Part shown: positions 1 through 8,237 of the stretch, one piece after another
Layout: every line of letters starts with the position of its first letter
Position numbering within the stretch: the first letter of the stretch is position 1
Assembly (NCBI GenBank): GCA_031266895.1
Contig: JAISAD010000187.1
Span: 1 to 18,473 of the forward strand
DNA length: 18,473 nt
Source of the DNA: Bacteroidales bacterium
GTDB lineage: Bacteria; Bacteroidota; Bacteroidia; Bacteroidales; WCHB1-69
Direction: 5' to 3'
The notes under the pieces: generated by a model
Database searches by the model: none
The model's input: only the letters and a program-made list of their open reading frames with translations
Told to the model about the DNA's origin: nothing
Translations under genes and position numbers: made by a program

Positions 1-4
1 TTAC

Positions 5-12
5 TATTTTTG
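5..12 (+). promoter_or_regulatory. Bacteroidetes-type -7 promoter box
   Basis: TATTTTTG matches the TAnnTTTG -7 box of the primary Bacteroidetes sigma factor. It lies 19 bases before the ATG at 32, so transcription would start near base 19 with a very short leader. The -33 element would fall outside the window. It probably drives the membrane-protein gene and dapF. The call rests on motif and position only. Confidence 0.55.
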
Positions 13-31
13 CAGCCTGATTAAATGTGCT

Positions 32-697
32 ATGGCAGAGAAGAATGAAAGATCGTTGAAAAACAGGAAAGCCCGTGTGGTACTGATGCTATTGTTCGGT
101 TTTGTGGTCGGGTTTGGCGTGGCGTTGGCATTTGGACGCTGGTATTTTTTTAGACCTGATAAAATCAAAGCAGTTGCGTCGGTACAGTGGATAGACAATT
201 CCGCCAAGCCGAAAACCGCAGACACAGTATCTACAGTGAAAGCGAAACGGCCGCTTGTTCAAGATACGATAAAATTGGAGGCTAATGATCCGACACCCCA
301 AACTTTGGATACTACGCATTATGAAGTGAAAGAGGAAGAGAATTGGGCAGAAGCGGAGTTTGCCATGGACGACAATGATGAGGATGTAGTAGTGTTGCAC
401 GACATACTGTTGAGTAGTCGAAAAGTGAAAGTACGCCTTATTTCCGCTACGGAAGCTGCAGATCCTGTTGTAGAAATTCCAATTACGCAATTTGAGCTTC
501 AACAGTGGAGCACTCCTATTAAAAATAGAATTGAGTATTTGCGTACCGGCAATGTTATCAAATTGAAAGGGATGGATATTGCGCAGGTGGAAATAATTTA
601 TCAGGAAGGGCGTTATTTATTGCTTTGTGCCCATAAAAAATATGCTATTCCGGCCAACATGACTTTTGAAAAGCTTGAAGAGGATACCGTTAAATAA
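32..697 (+). CDS. Single-pass membrane protein of unknown function upstream of dapF
   Basis: I do not recognise this 221-residue protein. It has a basic N-terminus (residues 1-14), one hydrophobic segment at about residues 15-36, and then a long soluble part. A Thr/Lys/Asp-rich, probably disordered linker spans about residues 45-100. An acidic patch follows (about 101-120), and then a more regular predicted alpha/beta C-terminal domain (about 120-221). The positive residues before the helix suggest the N-terminus is cytoplasmic and the C-terminal domain periplasmic. The ATG at 32 fits the promoter box at 5-12. The stop codon overlaps the dapF start by one base (TAATG), which indicates translational coupling. 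That link to meso-diaminopimelate synthesis makes an envelope role plausible, but this is inference; no catalytic motif is visible. Confidence 0.75.
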   Translation: MAEKNERSLKNRKARVVLMLLFGFVVGFGVALAFGRWYFFRPDKIKAVASVQWIDNSAKPKTADTVSTVKAKRPLVQDTIKLEANDPTPQTLDTTHYEVKEEENWAEAEFAMDDNDEDVVVLHDILLSSRKVKVRLISATEAADPVVEIPITQFELQQWSTPIKNRIEYLRTGNVIKLKGMDIAQVEIIYQEGRYLLLCAHKKYAIPANMTFEKLEEDTVK

Positions 698-1473
698 TGA
701 TGATGAATATACCGTTTTATAAATTTCATGGAGCTGGTAACGATTTTATCATGATTGATAATAGAAAATCTATTTTGTTAACAAGCAGCAAAATAGCTCA
801 AATGTGTGCTCCCCATACCGGTATAGGGGCAGATGGTCTTATTTTGCTCGAACAGATGCCAAATGTTGATTTTAAGATGCGTTATTTTAATGCTGACGGC
901 GGCGAGGCCTCTTTTTGCGGCAATGGCGGTCGGTGCGCAGTGGCTTTTGCCCATTATCTGCAGATCATTAAAAAACGCTGCCGTTTTCAGGCTTTCGATG
1001 GCTGTCATCAAGCTGAAATATTAGAATATGCTGGATATAAGTGGCTTGTGCGTTTGGAAATGAAGAAGTCTGCCCCCATACAAATATTCGAAGATGGCTT
1101 TTTTATAGATACGGGATCGCCTCATTTTGTTGTTTTTTGTGATGATGTGCATGCGGTTGATGTGGAAATGGAGGGCAGAAAATTGCGCTACGACATGCGT
1201 TTTAAAGAAGGAGGAACGAACGTCAATTTTGTAATGCCTTTTCAGGAGGGAATTTTTGTGCGCACCTACGAACGTGGTGTGGAAGCCGAAACACTCTCTT
1301 GTGGCACAGGTATTACCGCTTCTGCCTGCGTTTATGCAATGCAAAAAGAGAAAATTGGCGATGCTGCGATTCCGGTTTATACACGTGGTGGCCGTTTTCA
1401 AGTAGAACTTGCACCTGACCAGCTTTGGTTAGTTGGTCCTGTAGAACTTTGCTTTTGCGGAGAAAAAATTTAA
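697..1473 (+). CDS. dapF: Diaminopimelate epimerase
   Basis: DapF converts LL-diaminopimelate to the meso form in the cytoplasm, the last shared step towards lysine and peptidoglycan cross-links. The protein has 258 residues, slightly short for a family of about 270. It starts with the family signature FHGAGNDF near residue 10. The two catalytic cysteines of this cofactor-independent racemase are both present: C74 in SFCGNGGRC and C202 in ETLSCGTG. Three ATG codons follow one another at 697, 700 and 703. The first overlaps the upstream stop; which one is used cannot be decided from sequence. It is the second gene of a two-gene unit driven from before base 32. No dapL or other lysine-pathway gene follows. 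Confidence 0.97.
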   Translation: MMMNIPFYKFHGAGNDFIMIDNRKSILLTSSKIAQMCAPHTGIGADGLILLEQMPNVDFKMRYFNADGGEASFCGNGGRCAVAFAHYLQIIKKRCRFQAFDGCHQAEILEYAGYKWLVRLEMKKSAPIQIFEDGFFIDTGSPHFVVFCDDVHAVDVEMEGRKLRYDMRFKEGGTNVNFVMPFQEGIFVRTYERGVEAETLSCGTGITASACVYAMQKEKIGDAAIPVYTRGGRFQVELAPDQLWLVGPVELCFCGEKI

Positions 1474-1486
1474 AAGAACAAGGAGA

Positions 1487-1531
1487 TGAAAACAAAAGGT
1501 ATAGCAATACTGATGAGTATCCCGTCCTAAC
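1487..1531 (+). other. 14-codon open reading frame after dapF, possible remnant or leader
   Basis: A short reading frame beginning MKTKGIAIL and ending after 14 codons starts 13 bases behind the dapF stop. AAGGAG lies directly against its ATG, which is unusually purine-rich for this genome but too close for a normal Shine-Dalgarno spacing. The start resembles the charged-then-hydrophobic beginning of a signal peptide. It may be the stump of a lost gene, a small peptide, or chance. The surrounding gap (1474-1766) holds no other convincing gene. A 91-codon frame across it starts inside dapF and has no recognisable composition. Confidence 0.2.
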
Positions 1532-1678
1532 AAATTGTCGTTATATAATGGTATCAAGAAGCCGTGCTGTTTTGCGTTACAAAATGTATTTTCGGCAGGC
1601 ATTATTATTTATTGAAAAAAAACAGGTTTTTATCGGGTTAAAACTGATATTGATTGAATTGTCGTACGGGAGGTATTT

Positions 1679-1705
1679 TTTGCGTAAAAATAATGTATAA
1701 ATTTG
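1679..1705 (+). promoter_or_regulatory. Probable promoter of the RND efflux operon
   Basis: TAAATTTG at 1698-1705 matches the TAnnTTTG -7 box. TTTG at 1679-1682 could be the -33 element, but the 15-base spacer is shorter than the usual 19-21. A 7-bp inverted repeat with a 5-base loop (1674-1692) overlaps this region and could be an operator or simply AT-rich chance. The tolC-like start codon follows about 60 bases later. No regulator gene is adjacent. Confidence 0.45.
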
Positions 1706-1766
1706 CACTTCATTTGAAACGACATTAAAAATCAATGTAAATAACTATAAATCACATATTTATAAA

Positions 1767-3068
1767 ATGAAAAAAGGAACATTAATACTTTTGCTCGGCA
1801 TTTTTTTAGCCATAAATCCATTTTGTGTTGCGCAAGAGTCGAAATTGACCCTGACGGTGGAGCAAGCCCGTCAATATGCTATAGAACATAATCGATCGCT
1901 TCAAAATGCTACTTTGGAAGTTAAAAAAGCTGAATCCGACCGTTGGCAAATAATTTCAACCATGCTGCCACAAGTTAGCAGTTCATTCGAGTATCAAAAT
2001 TTATGCGGTTATGAAATGATGATAGACATGGGAGGAGGTAAAATTGCTGTACCCATGCACCCTAATGGAACTTTTGGGATTAGAACTTTGGTAACGTTGA
2101 GCGGTGAGCAAATTGTAGGTTCCATGCTGAGAACATTAGCTATTGATATGGCAAAGCTTTCAGGACAGGAAAGTGATCAAAATATTAGAAATCAGGTTAC
2201 CAGCGTCTATATGTCAATTTTGGTAATGGAACAGATAGTAACTTTGCTGGACTCAAATTTAGCCAATATTCAAAATTTACAAAAAATAACAGAAGATGCA
2301 GTTGCCGCAGGAGCCGCAGAAGAAACCGATGCTGACCAGTTGCGACTGCAGGTGGCTCAGTTTCGCAATAATATCAACTCCACCAAACGTAGTTTGGAAA
2401 TGAGCTATAATTCATTGCGTTTGTTGCTTGGTTGTCAGGTAAGTACAGAATTAGTTTTAACAGAAAAGACGGAAAATTTACTCAGTATAGCAGATGCCGA
2501 ACAACTGCTCAATGCTGCTTTTGATATACGGAATAATTATAATTATCGAAAATTACAAAAAAACATTGAAATAGCTGATAAGCAGGTGTGGTTGGCTGCT
2601 GTGGAATATTTTCCTTCTGTAAATCTGTATCACAGTTATTCTTACAAAAACTATTTTGGAAAAAATGCAGGAATGAACATGACCCCCCCAAATTCGGTAG
2701 GCGTATCGCTAACCATGCCGATTTGGTCTTCGGGCACAAGAGCCACTAAAGTACATTCAGCCAAAATTGCCAGGGAAATAGCTAAAAATAATATGGACGA
2801 TACGGAAACGCAATTGTGGATACAAGACCGCCAGCTACGCTACAATCTTACTTCTGCCATTGAGAATTACGATTTACAAAAAGACAATATTGGAGTGTCG
2901 CAACGGGTTTTTGAAAGCATGTCGCGCAAATTTCAGTACGGCACAGCCTCAAGTATGGATATTAATCAGGCAAGCAATAATTTGATAATTGCTCAAAATA
3001 ATTACATGCAATCTATATTGAGCTTGGTGAATGCGAAAATTGCCCTCGAAGCTCTGTTAAATAATTAA
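1767..3068 (+). CDS. TolC-family outer-membrane efflux protein
   Basis: This is the outer-membrane channel of a tripartite efflux pump. The 433-residue protein starts with a signal peptide: lysines at residues 2-3, a hydrophobic core at about 5-20, and a likely cleavage after the VAQ/E region near residue 22. The mature part shows the TolC pattern of two similar halves rich in long amphipathic helices with many Gln, Asn and Ala residues. The first half carries LTVEQARQYAIEHN, which is typical of the family start. A stretch near residues 300-320 (TPPNSVGVSLTMPIWSSG) corresponds to the conserved strand region of the second repeat. It is the first gene of the operon. The adaptor gene starts 30 bases downstream, so it should act with the pump encoded at 4164-7364. 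Confidence 0.93.
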   Translation: MKKGTLILLLGIFLAINPFCVAQESKLTLTVEQARQYAIEHNRSLQNATLEVKKAESDRWQIISTMLPQVSSSFEYQNLCGYEMMIDMGGGKIAVPMHPNGTFGIRTLVTLSGEQIVGSMLRTLAIDMAKLSGQESDQNIRNQVTSVYMSILVMEQIVTLLDSNLANIQNLQKITEDAVAAGAAEETDADQLRLQVAQFRNNINSTKRSLEMSYNSLRLLLGCQVSTELVLTEKTENLLSIADAEQLLNAAFDIRNNYNYRKLQKNIEIADKQVWLAAVEYFPSVNLYHSYSYKNYFGKNAGMNMTPPNSVGVSLTMPIWSSGTRATKVHSAKIAREIAKNNMDDTETQLWIQDRQLRYNLTSAIENYDLQKDNIGVSQRVFESMSRKFQYGTASSMDINQASNNLIIAQNNYMQSILSLVNAKIALEALLNN

Positions 3069-3098
3069 ATAAATATAACTAAAAACATTGAATAAGAA

Positions 3099-4118
3099 AT
3101 GAAACGAACATTTTGCTTATTACTTACCGTTGCACTGACCCTTTCGTTGGGCGGATGCAAGAAAAAAAGCGGACAACAGGAAGAAGAAAAGATTGAAAAA
3201 GTAGAAACTATTGTTATCAATCCTGAAAGAATATCCCGAATTATCAATTATTCTACCACTTTGCAGGGATATGAAATCATGAATGTAGCACCCTCATTGA
3301 CAGGAAATATAGAGCGAATTTTGGTAGATGTAGGCTCAAAAGTGTCTCAGGGACAATTACTGTTGCGCATGGATCCTACGCAATATAATACGGCAAGAAT
3401 AAACTTGGACAAGGCTAAAACCGAATTGGATCGCGTAGAGAAGCTTTACCACACAGGAAGCGCCACGCAGCAGGTTTACGACCAGACCAAGTCGGGTTAC
3501 AATCTCGCCAAAGAACAGGTAGTGTTTTTAGAGGCTAATACTTTTGTAAAGGCGCAATTTTCGGGCATTATCTCTGCCAAAAATCTGGAAAATGGCGAAA
3601 TGTATGCCGGAGCTGTCCCTATCCTTACACTCACGCAAATCAGTACATTAAAAACATTGATGTCAATGTCAGAAATTTATTATCCGCTTATCAAAGAGGG
3701 TATGAGCATAGATTTGACTTCCGAAATCTATCCCGATCAAGTGTTTAAAGGCACAGTCGAGATTGTTTATCCAACCATAGATCCCGCAACCCATTCCTTT
3801 CAGTTGAAGATAAAAATTCCCAATGCCAAGCAATTACTTCGGCCGGGAATGTTTGTGACTACTTCACTGGTGTTGGGCGAAACTGATGCCATCGTAGTAC
3901 CCTATAATTCGGTAATGAAACTGATCGGCTCAAACGATCGCTACGTGTTTTTGAACGAAAATGGGATAGCTAAACGGGTTGTGGTGCACTTGGGACAGCG
4001 TTTTGATGATAAAATCGAGATTAGCGGCGAAGGCATTACCGCCGGTGTTGAATTGATTACTGCCGGCCAGGCCCGCTTGATAGACAGCGTTAAATTGGAG
4101 GTGGTGAAAAAAAGATGA
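3099..4118 (+). CDS. RND efflux adaptor (membrane fusion lipoprotein)
   Basis: This is the periplasmic adaptor that joins the RND pump to the TolC-like channel. The N-terminus is a lipoprotein signal with lipobox LGGC, so C20 would be lipidated and the protein anchored in the inner membrane. The rest follows the HlyD/AcrA order: a first lipoyl half-motif with the VGSKVSQGQLLLRMDPTQY pattern (about residues 78-96), a short alpha-hairpin (about 97-145), the second lipoyl half (AQFSGIISAKNLENGEMYAG, about 150-170), and then the beta-barrel and membrane-proximal domains to residue 339. The hairpin is short, as is common in Bacteroidetes adaptors. A 45-base spacer separates it from the pump gene. 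Confidence 0.94.
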   Translation: MKRTFCLLLTVALTLSLGGCKKKSGQQEEEKIEKVETIVINPERISRIINYSTTLQGYEIMNVAPSLTGNIERILVDVGSKVSQGQLLLRMDPTQYNTARINLDKAKTELDRVEKLYHTGSATQQVYDQTKSGYNLAKEQVVFLEANTFVKAQFSGIISAKNLENGEMYAGAVPILTLTQISTLKTLMSMSEIYYPLIKEGMSIDLTSEIYPDQVFKGTVEIVYPTIDPATHSFQLKIKIPNAKQLLRPGMFVTTSLVLGETDAIVVPYNSVMKLIGSNDRYVFLNENGIAKRVVVHLGQRFDDKIEISGEGITAGVELITAGQARLIDSVKLEVVKKR

Positions 4119-4163
4119 ACCCCTTCAAAATAAGAATAATTGGATATGAAATAAGATAGAATT

Positions 4164-7100
4164 ATGAGCATTTACAAAACATCAATTAATAAACCGATTA
4201 CCACCGCGCTGATTTTTGTGGCAGTAATCATTATTGGGGTATTCTCGTTAACAAAACTGCCTATTGATCAGTTCCCTGAAATGGAACCGCCTTATATTAC
4301 GGTGTTGACGACCTATCCGGGAGCAAGTGCCAGTGAAGTGGAAACCAATGTTACCAAGCTGCTCGAAAACAGTTTGAACTCGGTGGACGGATTAAAATCA
4401 CTGACCTCAGAATCTAAAGACAATATGTCGATGGTGTTACTCGAATTGGAGTGGGGAACCAACATGGATGAAGTTATAAACGATGTGCGTTCTTTTATTG
4501 ACATGATAAAAGATAACCTTCCAAGTGGTAGCTCCAACCCCTTTATTTTCAAATTCAGTTCGAGTTCGATGCCCATCATCCAATATGCTATCACGGCCAA
4601 AGAAAGCTATTCGGGTTTGGATAAAATTTTAAACGATGAAGTAATCCCGCTGCTAAACAAAGTGGACGGTATCGGTAATTTGTCACTTTCCGGCTCGCCG
4701 GAGAGATTTGTCTATATTGACATTGATCAGGAAAAGCTTGATGCTTACAAAATTCCATTGGAAACAGTAGGTAATGCTGTATCTTCCAATAATTTAAATC
4801 TTTCATCGGGTACGGTAAAGATGGATAAGGAACAATATCAGATGGAGGTGCGTAGCGAGTATGTGGAGAGCAATGAAATCAATAATATTGTAGTAACAAC
4901 CACTGCCGACGGAAAGCGTGTTTTTGTGAAAGATATTGCTACGGTAAAAGATACTATCAAGGATTTAACTCTCGACGAAAAAATTAACGGCAGAGAAGGA
5001 GTACGTTTGATTATCTCGAAACAGACTGGAGCTAATACGGTGCAAATTTGCCATGATGTACAGCAAGAAATGAGCGAAATCAAAAAGACATTGCCCGCAG
5101 ATGTACAAGTGGATGTAATTTACGACTCGTCCGAAAATATCGAAAATGCTATCAGTTCATTGGAAGAGTCTATCCTCTATGCATTGCTGTTTGTGGTGCT
5201 GGTTATTCTCTTTTTCCTGGGCAGATGGCGGGCTACCATTATCATCAGTTTAACTATTCCCATTGCTTTGATTGCAGCTTTTATCTACCTGAAATTTATA
5301 GGCAGTTCATTGAATATCATATCATTGTGTTCTCTTACAATTGCAATTGGCATGGTGGTGGACGATGCTATTGTGGTTTTGGAAAATATTACCCGACATA
5401 TAGATAGAGGATCCGCTCCGCGAGAGGCCGCGATTTATGCCACTAACGAAGTATGGATATCCGTAATAGCCACCACACTGGTTATTGTAGCCGTATTTGT
5501 GCCGCTTACCATGCTTACCGGTATGGCTGGTATCATGTTTAAAGAGCTGGGTTGGATTGTTACAATAACAGTTTGCGTTTCTACGGTAGTGGCCATTACC
5601 TTAACACCCATGTTGAGCGCCTACTTGATGAAAGCCAGAAATCAAAAAGTAAGAAAAAATGGTCAAATTGTTGATGTAGGGGCGAAAAAAACATGGTACG
5701 ATAGAAATGTAGTACGACTGTTAGATCGTGTAGATGTATTTTATGCCAATGCATTACGGTTCTGCTTGCACCATAAGGCTATTACATTGGTTGTGGCATT
5801 GCTCATTTTCGGGGTATCTTTAATACCGATTATTACCGGACAAATCGGTACGGACTTTATGCAGCAGTCGGATAATGGCCGCCTATCGGTATCCATTGAA
5901 CTGCAACGTGGTACACGTATTGAAGAGACAATGAAAACCGCCCGGATGCTGGAGCAGCGTTTTGAGGCTTTAGTACCCGAAATTCGGCTTATTTCTACTA
6001 CTGCAGGTTCTAATGATGATGCAGGTGTATCGGCTATCTTTAATTCTACCACCAATAATAAAATTTCTATGACGGTAGTTTGCAATAAAAGATATGAACG
6101 TAAACGTACCATTTTTGAAATTGCGGAAATATTGCGTAATGAAATGAAGAAATATCCCGAAATTATCACTTATCAGGCAAATGCTTCACAAGGATTTGGC
6201 GGAGGGGGGGCCTCTACAGTGGATGTGGAGATTTATGGTTATGATTTCGACCAGACCAACATTTTGGCCGACCAGATAAAACGCTCTATTCAAGATTCCG
6301 TAAAAGGCGCTCGAGATGTCATTATTGACCGTGATGAAGATCGCGCCGAGTTGAAAATTGTGGTCGATAAGGAAAAATTAGCTCTGCATGGACTTACCTC
6401 ATCTGTAGTATCTGCTTACATGCGCAATCGTGTGAATGGCATGACAGTAGGCTATTTGAAAGAGGATGGCGACGAGTATGATATTGTAGTAAGATTGCAG
6501 GAAGAAAATCGCAATTCGCTGACTGAGATAGAGAACATGAGCATTCCGGTTGTTACTCCTAAGGGAGTAGATAAAATAAAATTGAAAGAGATAGCCTCTA
6601 TTGAAGAATACTGGTCGCCCCCAAATATTTCAAGAAAAAGTCGTCAAAGAATTGTAAGAGTACAAGTTACGCCTTATCAAACCTCTTTGGGTGAATTGGC
6701 GGTAGGTGTCGAAAAAACACTCTCTGGCGTTGATATTCCTCAAGGTATATCAATACGTTTGGGCGGCAACTACGAAGACCAACAGGAAACTTTTGGAGAC
6801 ATGGGATTGCTGTTGGCTCTCATTGTCTTGCTGGTCTATATCGTTATGGCATCGCAATTTGAATCGTTTTCCAAACCGTTTATCATCATGATGGCTGTGC
6901 CTTTTGCCTTTACAGGAGTCATTCTGGCTCTGTTTATTACTCATACAACTTTAGATATGATTGGAGCATTGGGAGCTATTATGTTGGTCGGCATTGTGGT
7001 CAAGAATGGAATTGTGCTGGTGGACTATATTAATTTGATGCGGGATAGAGGCTATGAACTCAATGAAGCTATTGCCTTGTCGGGCAAGTCTCGTTTGCGT

Positions 7101-7364
7101 CCGGTATTAATGACTGCTCTTACCACTATTTTAGGTATGGTGCCTATGGCATTGGCAACCAGCGAAGGGTCTGAAATGTGGGTGCCAATGGGGGTTGTAG
7201 TGATTGGCGGGCTGCTGGTTTCCACTGTTGTAACCCTTATTGTGGTGCCGGTACTCTACGCTGTAATGTCGAGACGCGGTGAGCGCGATAAGGTCGAAAA
7301 AGTGAATAGGCGGTTTGTTTTTATGGATACCTCATTGCCTCAAGATGCCGATACTCCAAAATAA
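4164..7364 (+). CDS. RND-family efflux pump, HAE1 (AcrB/MexB-like) type
   Basis: This is the inner-membrane proton/drug antiporter of the operon. At 1066 residues it has full family length with the typical 12-helix layout and two large periplasmic loops. Helix 1 lies at about residues 13-30, followed by the KLPIDQFPEMEPP signature. The helix-4 proton-relay aspartates are D400 and D401 in GMVVDDAIVVLEN. The partner lysine is K947 in GIVVKNGIVLVDYIN, and the helix-11 arginine sits in SRLRPVLMT. All four relay positions needed for proton coupling are therefore present. The metal-exporting (CzcA/CusA) signatures are not obvious, so organic substrates are likelier; the actual substrate cannot be read from sequence. 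A Gly-rich stretch (GFGGGGAS, about residue 675-682) lies in the second periplasmic loop. Confidence 0.96.
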   Translation: MSIYKTSINKPITTALIFVAVIIIGVFSLTKLPIDQFPEMEPPYITVLTTYPGASASEVETNVTKLLENSLNSVDGLKSLTSESKDNMSMVLLELEWGTNMDEVINDVRSFIDMIKDNLPSGSSNPFIFKFSSSSMPIIQYAITAKESYSGLDKILNDEVIPLLNKVDGIGNLSLSGSPERFVYIDIDQEKLDAYKIPLETVGNAVSSNNLNLSSGTVKMDKEQYQMEVRSEYVESNEINNIVVTTTADGKRVFVKDIATVKDTIKDLTLDEKINGREGVRLIISKQTGANTVQICHDVQQEMSEIKKTLPADVQVDVIYDSSENIENAISSLEESILYALLFVVLVILFFLGRWRATIIISLTIPIALIAAFIYLKFIGSSLNIISLCSLTIAIGMVVDDAIVVLENITRHIDRGSAPREAAIYATNEVWISVIATTLVIVAVFVPLTMLTGMAGIMFKELGWIVTITVCVSTVVAITLTPMLSAYLMKARNQKVRKNGQIVDVGAKKTWYDRNVVRLLDRVDVFYANALRFCLHHKAITLVVALLIFGVSLIPIITGQIGTDFMQQSDNGRLSVSIELQRGTRIEETMKTARMLEQRFEALVPEIRLISTTAGSNDDAGVSAIFNSTTNNKISMTVVCNKRYERKRTIFEIAEILRNEMKKYPEIITYQANASQGFGGGGASTVDVEIYGYDFDQTNILADQIKRSIQDSVKGARDVIIDRDEDRAELKIVVDKEKLALHGLTSSVVSAYMRNRVNGMTVGYLKEDGDEYDIVVRLQEENRNSLTEIENMSIPVVTPKGVDKIKLKEIASIEEYWSPPNISRKSRQRIVRVQVTPYQTSLGELAVGVEKTLSGVDIPQGISIRLGGNYEDQQETFGDMGLLLALIVLLVYIVMASQFESFSKPFIIMMAVPFAFTGVILALFITHTTLDMIGALGAIMLVGIVVKNGIVLVDYINLMRDRGYELNEAIALSGKSRLRPVLMTALTTILGMVPMALATSEGSEMWVPMGVVVIGGLLVSTVVTLIVVPVLYAVMSRRGERDKVEKVNRRFVFMDTSLPQDADTPK

Positions 7365-7456
7365 GACATTGTATAGAGTGAAATTAATTCATTAAATCAC
7401 GGTATAGCAATATCAAACAATTATATTAAGAATTAAAATCAAAAAATAATAGAGAC

Positions 7457-7750
7457 ATGAAGGCTATTTTTGTCGTATTTAATCAAGCCAATACCGAACG
7501 AATACAATACATGTTAGATCGTTTGGAAATTAGAGGTTACACTTTTTGGGAAAATGTACAGGGCAGAGGCAGCATAGACGGCGAGCCTCGTCAGGGAACC
7601 CATACATGGCCGGAGATGAACTCCGCTGTTATCACTATGGTAGAAGATGACCGGGTGGCTGATTTTTTGCAGTCTGTCCGCAAATTGGACATCCGCAACA
7701 AGGAAATCGGTGTTCGCGCCTTTGTCTGGAATATAGAACAAACCGTATAA
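7457..7750 (+). CDS. PII-like small signalling protein following the RND pump
   Basis: This 97-residue protein has the size and predicted beta-alpha-beta-beta-alpha-beta order of the PII/PII-like superfamily, which forms trimers that bind small molecules and regulate transporters. MKAIFVVFN forms the first strand and IQYMLDRLEIRGYTFWEN the first helix and second strand. The segment GRGSIDGEPRQGTHTWPEMNS is where PII proteins carry the T-loop, with a spaced glycine and WP..N pattern that I associate with PII-like families. There is no tyrosine at a canonical uridylylation site, and no amtB or glnA is nearby, so this is not classical GlnB/GlnK. It lies 92 bases behind the pump gene and 11 before purE. 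Regulation of the pump is inference from position. Confidence 0.7.
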   Translation: MKAIFVVFNQANTERIQYMLDRLEIRGYTFWENVQGRGSIDGEPRQGTHTWPEMNSAVITMVEDDRVADFLQSVRKLDIRNKEIGVRAFVWNIEQTV

Positions 7751-7761
7751 AATTGAGCGAT

Positions 7762-8232
7762 ATGAAAAAAGTAGGAGTAATTATGGGTTCTATCAGCGAT
7801 TGGAACGTGATGCAAGAGGCATGTGCCATACTTGAAGAGTTTGCCATTCCTTACGAAAAAGAGGTAGTAAGTGCGCATCGCACTCCAGACCGCATGTTTG
7901 AATATGCAGAAACGGCGCGCGCGCGTGGCTTAAAAGTGCTTATTGCCGGCGCTGGCGGAGCGGCTCACCTGCCCGGCATGACAGCCGCTAAAACTACTTT
8001 GCCGGTTATAGGAGTTCCTATAAAGTCTTCAAATTTAAATGGATTGGATTCATTACTTTCCATAGTGCAAATGCCGGGTGGTATTCCGGTGGCTACAGTG
8101 GCCATTAATCAGGCAAAAAATGCTGCTCTGCTTGCCATCCAAATTTTGGCTACACACGATGAGACTATTGCCGCCCGCATAGAAGCCTATCGCCAAAACA
8201 TGCGGGATAGCGTGTTGGAAAGAAACTTATAG
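7762..8232 (+). CDS. purE: N5-carboxyaminoimidazole ribonucleotide mutase (class I PurE)
   Basis: PurE moves the carboxyl group of N5-CAIR to give CAIR in de novo purine synthesis. The protein has 156 residues from the ATG at 7762, a normal class I length. It shows the family motifs in order: MGSISDWNVM (phosphate-binding start), SAHRTPDR with the catalytic histidine, IAGAGGAAHLPGM, GVPIKSSNLNGLDSLLSIVQM and PGGIPVATVAIN. An in-frame TTG at 7753 would add three residues, but ATG places the usual KKVGVIMGS at the start, so I prefer it. It lies 11 bases behind the PII-like gene and is probably co-transcribed with it. No purK is visible here. The gene ends 5 bases before a convergent gene without an obvious terminator. 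Confidence 0.95.
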   Translation: MKKVGVIMGSISDWNVMQEACAILEEFAIPYEKEVVSAHRTPDRMFEYAETARARGLKVLIAGAGGAAHLPGMTAAKTTLPVIGVPIKSSNLNGLDSLLSIVQMPGGIPVATVAINQAKNAALLAIQILATHDETIAARIEAYRQNMRDSVLERNL

Positions 8233-8237
8233 CCATT

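Noticed and set aside
1425..1700. 91-codon open frame overlapping the dapF end and the following gap
   Set aside because: It starts inside dapF, has no recognisable domain, and its composition resembles translated spacer.
5741..6169. 142-codon minus-strand frame inside the RND pump gene
   Set aside because: It is antisense to a well-supported coding region and resembles no protein I know.
7365..7456. Promoter before the PII-like gene
   Set aside because: No TAnnTTTG box or terminator is seen in the 92-base spacer, so read-through from the pump operon is the simpler reading.
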